From Bacteroidales bacterium (GTDB taxonomy: Bacteria; Bacteroidota; Bacteroidia; Bacteroidales; F082), in NCBI GenBank assembly GCA_017561025.1, contig JAFZDU010000055.1:1-47628 (forward strand): 47,628 nucleotides of DNA, written 5' to 3'. This document shows positions 25,504-32,637 of the stretch, in pieces. Within the stretch, counting starts at the first letter, position 1, and each line of letters opens with the position of its first letter. The notes under the pieces are model-generated. The model saw only the letters and a list, made by a program, of their open reading frames with translations, did not search any database and was not told the DNA's origin. A program made the translations under genes and the position numbers.

Positions 25504-28362
25504 ATGATTAACAACAATTTCATTAAACGTCACAATGGACCTACAGAAGCTGACGTAAAGAAAATGCTTGAGGTCGTTGGCGTTGAATCAACAGATCAAC
25601 TTATTGATGAGATTATTTCTCCAGATATTCGCCTCCCAGAAGGTTTGAATATCGGCAGTGGTTTGAACGAATATGAATGCTACGGCAAGCTTAAAGCTTT
25701 AGGCGCTAAGAATAAGCTTTACAGAAGCTACATCGGTATGGGTTACTACAACGTAATCACTCCAGGTGTCATCACACGTAACATTCTTGAAAATCCAGGT
25801 TGGTACACATCATACACTCCATATCAAGCAGAGATTTCTCAAGGTCGTCTTGAAGCTCTCTTAAACTATCAAACAGTTATCAGCGACATGACAGCTATGC
25901 CATTGGCAAACGCTTCATTGTTGGACGAAGCTACATCAGCTTCAGAAGCAATGTTGATGTTCTGGCACAGCCGTAGCCGTGCTCAAGTTAAAGCTGGCGT
26001 TAACAAGTTCTTCGTTGCTAACGACGTGTTCCCACACACTGTTGACGTTATCAAGACAAGAGCTTATCACTTAGGCATTGAAGTTATTGTCGACGATGTC
26101 AAGAACTTCAGCGCAGGTGAAGAGTTCTTCGGTATCTTAGTTCAATGTCCAAACCAATATGGACGTATCATCAACTATAGCGAAGAAGTTAAAGCATGGA
26201 AAGAAAAAGGCATGCAAGTAGCAGTCGCTTCAGACCTTATGAGCTTGGCTCTTATCACACCTCCAGGTGAATGGGGCGCAGACGCTGTCGTAGGTTCAAG
26301 CCAACGCTTCGGTTTGCCAATGGCATTCGGCGGTCCACACACAGGTTTCTTCGCAACAACAGACGCATACAAACGTGAAATGCCAGGCCGTATCATCGGT
26401 ATCTCAAAAGACGCTCTCGGCAACCCTGCTTACCGTCTTGCATTGCAAACACGTGAACAACATATCAAACGTGAAAAAGCTACATCAAACATCTGTACAG
26501 CTCAAGCTCTCCTCGGTATCATGTCAGGATTCTACGCAATATACCACGGTGCTGAAGGTATCAGAGAAATAGCTCGCCACATCAACATCTTAACATGTGT
26601 CCTTGATAAAGAAATGCAAAAATATGGCGTTAAACAACTTAACGATTCATATTTCGATACATTGCATTTTGAATTGCCAGAAGGCTTCTGCACATGTAAA
26701 GTCAATGAAGTAGCTCTTCAACATCAGATGAACTTCCGTATCATCGACAAACAACATTTCGCAATCAGCTTGGACGAAACAACATCATTGGCTGACGTTA
26801 ACGAAATCGTTGCTGTAGTATGTGAAGCTCTCGGCAAAGAACATTCAGCCTTCGTTTGCGACCCAACAGTATGCGGAACATTCAACGGCATCGCAGCTGA
26901 CATGCAACGTACATCATCATACTTACAAGAGCCAGTATTCTTCAAATATCGCAGCGAAACTGACATGATGCGTTATATGAAACAATTGGAAGACCGCGAC
27001 TTAAGCTTGAACCGCGCTATGATTCCTCTCGGCTCATGTACAATGAAACTCAACTCAGCAACTTCAATGTTCGCTTTGAGCTGGCCAGAATTCGCTAACA
27101 TCCACCCATTCGTACCAGCTGACCAAGCTGAAGGTTACTTAGAACTCATCAGTGAATTGGGCAGAGACCTCTGCGAAATCACAGGCTTCGCTGGTATGTC
27201 ATTCATGCCTAACTCAGGCGCTAGCGGTGAATACGCAGGTTTGTTGACAATCCGTCGCTACCAAGAAGCTAACGGCCAAGGTCATCGTAACATCTGCTTG
27301 ATTCCAGCATCAGCTCACGGTACAAACCCAGCATCAGCAGCAATGGCAGGTATGCAAGTTGTTGTTGTTAAATGCGATGCTAACGGTAACATCGACATGG
27401 AAGATGCTAAGGCAAAAGCTGAACAATACAAAGACAATCTCGCTGCATTTATGGTAACATATCCTTCAACACACGGTATCTATGAAGACGGTATCCGCGA
27501 CTTGATGAAGATAGTTCACGATAACGGCGGTCAAGTTTATATGGACGGTGCTAACATGAACGCTCAAGTAGGCCTCACATGTCCTGGCTTCATCGGCGCT
27601 GACGTTTGCCACCTCAACTTGCACAAGACATTCGCTATCCCTCACGGCGGTGGCGGTCCTGGCGTAGGTCCTATCGGCGTTGCTGCTCACTTGGTACCAT
27701 TCTTGCCAAGTCACCTCAACCTCGCTACATATAACGAAAAACTCGGCGCTGTATCAGCAGCTCCTTATGGTAGCGCACAAATCCTCACCATCTCTTACGC
27801 TTATATCAAGATGTTAGGCGGTGAAGGTTTAAGAGAAGCAACAAAGATGGCTATCTTGAATGCAAACTACCTCAAAGATAGATTGAAAGATTATTATCCA
27901 ATCCTTTATACCGGTAACAACGGTCACGTTGCTCACGAAATGATTCTCGATATCAACGCTATCAACAAAGCTACTGGCGTTGCTGCTATCGATATCGCTA
28001 AACGTTTGATGGACTACGGATTCCACGCTCCAACAGTAGCGTTCCCTGTTCACGAAACATTGATGGTTGAACCAACAGAAAGCGAACCATTAGCAGAATT
28101 AGATCGTTTCGTTGACGCTATGATCAAGATTCGTCAAGAAATCGCTGACATCGAAAGCGGTAAGGCAGAAAGAGGCAACAACCTTATCTCACACGCTCCT
28201 TACACAGCAGAAATGTTGATGGCTGACAACTGGGAATTCCCATTCACACGTTCAGAAGCCGGTTTCCCTAACAAGAGCGATGTTCAAGATAAATACTTCC
28301 CACACGTAACAAGAATCGACGATGCATTCGGCGACAGAAACCTCTGCTGCAGAATTGATTGA
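25504..28362 (+). CDS. gcvP: Glycine dehydrogenase (decarboxylating), P-protein
   Basis: This 952-aa PLP enzyme is the P-protein of the glycine cleavage system, in the fused single-chain form with N- and C-terminal halves. It decarboxylates glycine and passes the aminomethyl group to lipoylated GcvH. Signatures include FIKRHNGPTE at the N-terminus, YTPYQAEISQGRLEALLNYQ, IPLGSCTMKLNS and MPNSGASGEYAGL. The PLP lysine is Lys708 in HLNLHKTFAIPHGGGGPG. Gln codons are almost all CAA and the codon choice is strongly biased, suggesting high expression. gcvT and gcvH are not in the window. It ends at a strong terminator. Confidence 0.97.
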   Translation: MINNNFIKRHNGPTEADVKKMLEVVGVESTDQLIDEIISPDIRLPEGLNIGSGLNEYECYGKLKALGAKNKLYRSYIGMGYYNVITPGVITRNILENPGWYTSYTPYQAEISQGRLEALLNYQTVISDMTAMPLANASLLDEATSASEAMLMFWHSRSRAQVKAGVNKFFVANDVFPHTVDVIKTRAYHLGIEVIVDDVKNFSAGEEFFGILVQCPNQYGRIINYSEEVKAWKEKGMQVAVASDLMSLALITPPGEWGADAVVGSSQRFGLPMAFGGPHTGFFATTDAYKREMPGRIIGISKDALGNPAYRLALQTREQHIKREKATSNICTAQALLGIMSGFYAIYHGAEGIREIARHINILTCVLDKEMQKYGVKQLNDSYFDTLHFELPEGFCTCKVNEVALQHQMNFRIIDKQHFAISLDETTSLADVNEIVAVVCEALGKEHSAFVCDPTVCGTFNGIAADMQRTSSYLQEPVFFKYRSETDMMRYMKQLEDRDLSLNRAMIPLGSCTMKLNSATSMFALSWPEFANIHPFVPADQAEGYLELISELGRDLCEITGFAGMSFMPNSGASGEYAGLLTIRRYQEANGQGHRNICLIPASAHGTNPASAAMAGMQVVVVKCDANGNIDMEDAKAKAEQYKDNLAAFMVTYPSTHGIYEDGIRDLMKIVHDNGGQVYMDGANMNAQVGLTCPGFIGADVCHLNLHKTFAIPHGGGGPGVGPIGVAAHLVPFLPSHLNLATYNEKLGAVSAAPYGSAQILTISYAYIKMLGGEGLREATKMAILNANYLKDRLKDYYPILYTGNNGHVAHEMILDINAINKATGVAAIDIAKRLMDYGFHAPTVAFPVHETLMVEPTESEPLAELDRFVDAMIKIRQEIADIESGKAERGNNLISHAPYTAEMLMADNWEFPFTRSEAGFPNKSDVQDKYFPHVTRIDDAFGDRNLCCRID

Positions 28363-28390
28363 TTCCTCGAAATGTGAGATATAAATATGG

Positions 28391-28421
28391 AAAGGGATGC
28401 GGTGACGCGTCCCTTTTTTTT
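28391..28421 (+). terminator. Rho-independent terminator of gcvP
   Basis: AAAGGGATGCG pairs with CGCGTCCCTTT (one G-U) across a GTGA tetraloop and continues into a run of T. It lies 29 nt after the gcvP stop. Confidence 0.88.
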
Positions 28422-28457
28422 GTTAAAGTTCGATGTGTAAATCTTGTAAATTCTCTG

Positions 28458-28465
28458 TATATTTG
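28458..28465 (+). promoter_or_regulatory. -7 promoter element upstream of the M15 peptidase gene
   Basis: TATATTTG matches TAnnTTTG exactly, 37 nt before the ATG at 28503. The -33 region is weak. It probably drives both the peptidase and the ThiD-like/AraC gene, which follows after 8 nt. Confidence 0.4.
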
Positions 28466-28502
28466 TAAACTAAATAAGTATTTGCTTTAATAATTAAATG
28501 TT

Positions 28503-29222
28503 ATGAAAATTAAAAAAATATTGTTTATATTAGTTTTATTCTTGGTCTTTGGAGAAGCCTTTGCTTTAATTAATATGTCTAAGGAATGTGCTTGCGCAGC
28601 ATCTGCTGATGGAAAATTACGTACAGCTAAAGGGTTTGTCGTTAAAGAAATAGATGGAGTTACATATATAGATGGATATTTGGTGGTTAATAAAACCTAC
28701 AAATTACCTCAAACTTATAAACCAAGCAATACTCATGTTGAGGTGGGAAATCAGCAGTCGTGTAAAACATGTATAATTGATGAAGCATGGGAGATGTGGA
28801 CTATAATGAGGTCGGAGGCGGCTGCACTCGGCTTGAATCTGTGGGTTCAGAGCGGATACCGTTCTTATGAACGACAAGAATATTTATATAACAACTATGT
28901 AGCTCGTGACGGTAAGACTGCAGCGGATACTTATTCTGCACGACCAGGTCACTCAGAACATCAAAGCGGATATGCTTTTGATTTGAATACCATTACCGAT
29001 GCATTTGCAAATACGAAAGAGGGAAAATGGGTTAATGATAATGCATACAAATACGGTTTCGTTATTAGATATCCTAAAGGCAAGGAGAGCGTCACTGGCT
29101 ATAAATATGAATCATGGCACTTGAGATACGTAGGAAAAGATCTGGCAGAAAAACTTTATAATAATGGAGACTGGATTAGCATGGAAGAGTATTTTGGTAT
29201 AGATAGCCAATATAAATATTAA
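28503..29222 (+). CDS. D-alanyl-D-alanine carboxypeptidase, M15B (VanY-like) family
   Basis: This 239-aa exported zinc peptidase trims the terminal D-Ala from peptidoglycan stem peptides. An N-terminal hydrophobic signal (about 5-22) is followed by YLVVNKTYKLPQTY, typical of M15B proteins. The SGYRS block and the zinc site SEHQSGYAFD follow, with His153 and Asp160, then WHLRYVG with His206. All three zinc ligands are present. The signal lacks a clear lipobox, so a soluble periplasmic or membrane-tethered form is likely. Only 8 nt separate it from the ThiD-like/AraC gene, suggesting co-transcription, although no functional link is apparent. Confidence 0.9.
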   Translation: MKIKKILFILVLFLVFGEAFALINMSKECACAASADGKLRTAKGFVVKEIDGVTYIDGYLVVNKTYKLPQTYKPSNTHVEVGNQQSCKTCIIDEAWEMWTIMRSEAAALGLNLWVQSGYRSYERQEYLYNNYVARDGKTAADTYSARPGHSEHQSGYAFDLNTITDAFANTKEGKWVNDNAYKYGFVIRYPKGKESVTGYKYESWHLRYVGKDLAEKLYNNGDWISMEEYFGIDSQYKY

Positions 29223-29230
29223 AATATTAT

Positions 29231-30307
29231 ATGTCTCAACTGATTCCAATATTGACAATCAATGGTTCTGACGGCGCTGGCGTGGTCGGTGTTCAGGCTG
29301 ATATAAGGACAATATCAGCTCTTGGAGCTTATGCCTTGACCTCGATAACGTCTGTGACGACTCAGAATGAAAACGGTGAAACCTTAATAGAAGACTTGTC
29401 GCCAGAGATGATAATAGGGCAGGTGAGAGCGATAGTGAAGGAGTCGCATCCTAAGGTCGTTAAGATAGGTCTTGTTCGTGATACGTCGACAATAAAAATG
29501 TTGAAGAATGAGATTGTTACAGCGCAAAAGATAGTATTTGTTCCTGGTATTTTCTCTTCAGAAGGTAAGCAGCTTGTTTGTGATGAAACTATATCTGCTA
29601 TTAAAAAGCATCTGCTTCCGATGTCAACGCTGCTGATATTGCGTAGCAATGAAGCTGAGAAAATCCTTGGCGTTAAAATCAATACGGATGATGATATGGT
29701 TGCGGCAGCACGCGCTTTTGTAGATATGGGCGTGGAATCAGTGATGCTGCGTTCTTCCAAACATAACGATGGTTTACTTACTGCCTTGCTTTATGAAAAT
29801 GGTAAGTCGCATTTCTTTACCTCGCATAATACAGAGGGTTGGCAGAAACATGGAGTCGGGGGAGCGCTTTCTTCCGCAATAGCGACGCGTCTCGCATTCG
29901 GTGACGATATCATGACGGCGATAGATAAGGCTCATGATTATATGCATAAGCAGGTCGTATATGCGGTGTCTGAAAAAATACAGCATTCCAGAAAGACTGT
30001 GGTTTATAATAAGTTTATGTCGCTTGTAAGCGAGAATTATCATAAATCACATGATGTGTCTTTCTATGCTGATAAATTATGTGTGTCAACGCGTTATCTG
30101 TCGCAAGTTACTAATGATATAGTTGGCATATCGCCTAAACAAATCATTTCTGATTATATAATAAAGGAGTCCAAAATACTTTTGGAATCGACAAACTATA
30201 GCATACAGGAAATCTCAATTAGACTTGGATTTTCATCGCAATCAGCTTTTACTTCCTTCTTCATTAAAAACGAGAAAGAAACACCATCTGCTTTCAGATT
30301 GAAGTGA
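29231..30307 (+). CDS. ThiD/PdxK-like kinase domain fused to an AraC-type DNA-binding domain
   Basis: This 358-aa fusion has two parts. Residues 1-250 are a ribokinase-fold HMP/pyridoxal kinase (ThiD family) domain, with ILTINGSDGAGVVGVQADIRT and later a GVGGALSSAIATRLA block. Residues about 259-358 are an AraC/XylS double HTH (FYADKLCVSTRYLSQV and IQEISIRLGFSSQSAF). The kinase signatures are degraded. The usual GTGC at the anion hole reads GVGG (Cys to Gly at 211), the usual D-P-V-M motif reads VPGIF, and the glycine-rich GSDSSGGAG reads GSDGAGVVG. I infer a sensor that binds a B6 vitamer or pyrimidine rather than an active kinase. It sits directly before pdxS, with repeated operator-like sites between them, so it probably regulates pdxS. 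Confidence 0.85.
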   Translation: MSQLIPILTINGSDGAGVVGVQADIRTISALGAYALTSITSVTTQNENGETLIEDLSPEMIIGQVRAIVKESHPKVVKIGLVRDTSTIKMLKNEIVTAQKIVFVPGIFSSEGKQLVCDETISAIKKHLLPMSTLLILRSNEAEKILGVKINTDDDMVAAARAFVDMGVESVMLRSSKHNDGLLTALLYENGKSHFFTSHNTEGWQKHGVGGALSSAIATRLAFGDDIMTAIDKAHDYMHKQVVYAVSEKIQHSRKTVVYNKFMSLVSENYHKSHDVSFYADKLCVSTRYLSQVTNDIVGISPKQIISDYIIKESKILLESTNYSIQEISIRLGFSSQSAFTSFFIKNEKETPSAFRLK

Positions 30308-30314
30308 ATTTATA

Positions 30315-30372
30315 ATTATCAGAATAAGATTTAATAAAATCGGAATAAGATTTAATCGTGTATTCTGATAAT
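30315..30372 (+). promoter_or_regulatory. Operator cluster upstream of pdxS (three TCRGAATA sites)
   Basis: Two 17-bp direct repeats, TC(A/G)GAATAAGATTTAAT, lie at 30319-30335 and 30340-30356, exactly 21 bp (two helical turns) apart with one mismatch. A third copy is inverted: ATTATCAGAATA (30315-30326) is a perfect 12-bp inverted repeat with TATTCTGATAAT (30361-30372). Direct sites at about 21 bp are typical for AraC-family activators. They lie between the AraC-fusion gene and pdxS. A near-consensus -7 box, TTTCTTTG (30376-30383), follows immediately. Confidence 0.7.
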
Positions 30373-30407
30373 ATCTTTCTTTGCATCGTTTTTAAAATTA
30401 TGTCAAA

Positions 30408-31280
30408 ATGAAAGAAAATAAAGAAGTAAATCGTAACCTTGCAGAGTTGTTAAAAGGTGGTGTTATAATGGATGTTACAAATCCAGAGCAGGCTCGTATT
30501 GCAGAGGCTGCTGGTGCAATGGCGGTTATGGCCTTGGAAAGGGTTCCTGCTGATATCAGAATGGCAGGTGGCGTATCACGTATGAGCGATCCTAAAATGA
30601 TACAAGAGATACAAAAGTCAGTCAATATTCCTGTTATGGCAAAATGTCGTATCGGTCATTTTGTTGAAGCGCAGATTCTTGAAGCTATCGGCATCGATTA
30701 TATTGATGAGAGTGAAGTTCTTTCTCCAGCTGATGACGTGTATCATGTTGACAAGCGTCAGTTCGATGCGCCTTTCGTTTGTGGTGCTAGAGATTTGGGT
30801 GAAGCATTGCGTCGTATTTCTGAAGGCGCTATGATGATTAGAACCAAAGGTGAAGCAGGTACTGGCGACATCGTGCAAGCGGTTCGTCACATGCGTATGA
30901 TGCAGAGTGAGATGAGAAGAGTTGTTTCCCTTAATGTTGATGAGTTGTACGAAGCTGCTAAAGAGATGAGAGTTCCTTTTGAATTGCTTCAATATGTACA
31001 TGACAATGGAAAATTGCCAGTTCCTAACTTCGCTGCTGGTGGAGTTGCTACTCCTGCAGATGCTGCCTTGATGATGCAGCTCGGTGCTGAAGGTGTGTTC
31101 GTTGGAAGTGGTATCTTCAAAAGCGGCGACCCAATGAAAAGAGCTAAGGCTATAGTCAATGCTGTTGCTAACTACAAAAATCCAAAGATATTAGCGGAAT
31201 TGAGCGAAGATCTCGGTGAAGCTATGGTTGGAATCAATGAAAATGAAATCAAGATATTGATGGCAGAGCGCGGAAAATAA
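30408..31280 (+). CDS. pdxS: Pyridoxal 5'-phosphate synthase subunit PdxS
   Basis: This 290-aa TIM-barrel enzyme builds PLP from ribose 5-phosphate, glyceraldehyde 3-phosphate and ammonia supplied by the glutaminase PdxT. Signatures are [44 protein letters not shown] (catalytic Lys), [10 protein letters not shown] (second Lys) and [19 protein letters not shown]. Length is standard. No pdxT is found next to it: the gene is followed by repeats and a tRNA on the other strand. The upstream repeats suggest control by the adjacent ThiD-like/AraC fusion protein. Confidence 0.97.
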   Translation: MKENKEVNRNLAELLKGGVIMDVTNPEQARIAEAAGAMAVMALERVPADIRMAGGVSRMSDPKMIQEIQKSVNIPVMAKCRIGHFVEAQILEAIGIDYIDESEVLSPADDVYHVDKRQFDAPFVCGARDLGEALRRISEGAMMIRTKGEAGTGDIVQAVRHMRMMQSEMRRVVSLNVDELYEAAKEMRVPFELLQYVHDNGKLPVPNFAAGGVATPADAALMMQLGAEGVFVGSGIFKSGDPMKRAKAIVNAVANYKNPKILAELSEDLGEAMVGINENEIKILMAERGK

Positions 31281-31301
31281 TCGCTTTTGTTGTCTTTTTA
31301 G

Positions 31302-31440
31302 TCCACTAATTTACGCTAATTGACACTAATCTTTATTCGTGTTGATACGTTTAGATTAGTGGATATTTTTTTTCTCATCCACTAATATGCGCTAATGGGC
31401 ACTAATCTTTATTCGTGTTGATACGTTTAGATTAGTGGAT
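31302..31440. repeat. Two tandem 63-bp hairpin repeats
   Basis: Nearly identical units lie at 31302-31364 and 31378-31440 (period 76 bp, four mismatches). Each begins TCCACTAAT and ends ATTAGTGGA, so each can fold into a long hairpin. Each also contains internal CTAAT repeats. No open reading frame is involved. They sit between the convergent pdxS and tRNA-Tyr and look like a dispersed palindromic element family. Confidence 0.8.
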
Positions 31441-31460
31441 AAATGATAAAGATAATAAAA

Positions 31461-31488
31461 CAAAAAAAGCACTTCGTTTGAAGTGCTT
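31461..31488 (-). terminator. Rho-independent terminator of tRNA-Tyr
   Basis: On the minus strand, AAGCACTTC and GAAGTGCTT form a 9-bp stem with a 4-nt loop, followed by a run of seven T. It lies 6 nt beyond the tRNA 3' end. Confidence 0.85.
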
Positions 31489-31494
31489 CTTTCG

Positions 31495-31576
31495 TGGGGG
31501 AGGGTGGACTCGAACCACCGAACTCATCCGAGGACAGATTTACAGTCTGTTGCAATTGCCACTATGCGACTCCCCC
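31495..31576 (-). tRNA. tRNA-Tyr (anticodon GTA)
   Basis: The minus strand folds into an 82-nt class II tRNA. GGGGGA/TCCCCC form the acceptor stem, ACAGA-CTGTAAA-TCTGT forms the anticodon arm with GTA at 31543-31541, and there is a long variable arm. The T arm has the loop GTTCGAGTC. The 3' CCA is not encoded. The long variable arm and GTA anticodon identify bacterial tRNA-Tyr. It has its own promoter and terminator. Confidence 0.95.
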
Positions 31577-31612
31577 AATCTGTCATTAAGAACTTGCCTT
31601 AAAGAGACGATG

Positions 31613-31646
31613 CAAAGATACGATTTATTTCTTAACTTCCAACAAA
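31613..31646 (-). promoter_or_regulatory. Promoter of tRNA-Tyr
   Basis: On the minus strand TTTG (31646-31643), a 22-bp spacer and TATCTTTG (31620-31613) match the Bacteroidota promoter pattern. The start point would be about 30 nt before the mature tRNA 5' end. Confidence 0.6.
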
Positions 31647-31687
31647 AAAATAAACTTTTTTTTAAAATATTTTTTATTCGTTGATTA

Positions 31688-32632
31688 TCAATATATAAAA
31701 CTATCTTTTGTAACCGATAAAACCTCAAAAAAGCCTACTGCAGAGCCTCCTGGGTATATGTTTGTACTTACATTATACGGCATTCCCATCATAGGATTGG
31801 ATCCAAAGCTGTTGGAAATGTCACTTTTGTATGTGATAAAATCAGGGCTGACACTATAAATGCATAAGGTTACTTTGTCTCCTTCAGCGACAATTGGGTA
31901 ATAATTCATGTCGAAATAATAAATGCTGTCGTTATCATAATATCCCTGTGTGGTCTTGAATGTATGTACACTCTGTTCTCCAATCATGCTCACCATCTCA
32001 GGGCCGTTGAAATACATTCCTGACAGATGTTTCAAAGAAAGACTGCTACATTGCAAATAAGAGACGTTCATGATAGCTGTGTCGTTGACGATTATATTTA
32101 TGAGATAATTTGTCTCAGGATCATCGACAGATTGGAAATAAGGATATAGGTTTGTCATAGTATATGATGCAGCTCCCACGAAATCGCTTATGAAGTCATC
32201 TTCGACCTCTTTTACAATCATAGAGTCAATCTGGCTGATGTTTTCTCTCATTGTCGATTGTGAATAATAATTATGTAATCCATCTTCATCAACGATATTA
32301 ACTGAAAGATAATATGTTCTTCCTACAATACCTGCAACAGAATCTATAGTTTCATAATAACCTTTTCTGTCTGTTTCTTCAAAATAAATAGTATCAACTC
32401 CATCATGGATGAAGACTTCCGCGCCGGAAATCATTTCAGCATCTTCTTCGGAATAGAAGTCAGTGGTTTTACTGATAACAATCTGATGTTTCTTGTATTC
32501 GTTTGTAAAATAACCATTTATTCCGACGAGATGTTCTCCGTTTTCAGTGTCGATTTTAAAATCTTCAATACAAGATGTCATTAATAATGCTATGACAAAC
32601 AATGTTATTGGTAAGGTTGTATATTTTTTCAT
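31688..32632 (-). CDS. DUF4249-family outer-membrane-associated lipoprotein
   Basis: This 314-aa predicted lipoprotein has a signal ending LMTSC with Cys21 lipidated. The N-terminal half shows LVGINGYFTNEYKKHQIVIS and AEVFIHDGVDTIYFEE, followed by GYYETIDSVAGIVGRTYYLS. This is the beta-sandwich pattern of DUF4249, a Bacteroidota family regularly encoded beside TonB-dependent receptors. It follows the receptor gene after 5 nt on the same strand. It probably works as a surface partner of that receptor, analogous to but unrelated to SusD. The substrate is unknown. Confidence 0.82.
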   Translation of the reverse strand: MKKYTTLPITLFVIALLMTSCIEDFKIDTENGEHLVGINGYFTNEYKKHQIVISKTTDFYSEEDAEMISGAEVFIHDGVDTIYFEETDRKGYYETIDSVAGIVGRTYYLSVNIVDEDGLHNYYSQSTMRENISQIDSMIVKEVEDDFISDFVGAASYTMTNLYPYFQSVDDPETNYLINIIVNDTAIMNVSYLQCSSLSLKHLSGMYFNGPEMVSMIGEQSVHTFKTTQGYYDNDSIYYFDMNYYPIVAEGDKVTLCIYSVSPDFITYKSDISNSFGSNPMMGMPYNVSTNIYPGGSAVGFFEVLSVTKDSFIY

Positions 32633-32637
32633 GACAT

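Noticed and set aside
31302-31440. CRISPR array
   Set aside because: There are only two long palindromic repeats with a 13-bp gap, no unique spacers of regular size and no cas genes.
31478-31684. A plus-strand reading frame of 68 codons over the tRNA region
   Set aside because: It covers tRNA-Tyr on the opposite strand and has no homology-like features.
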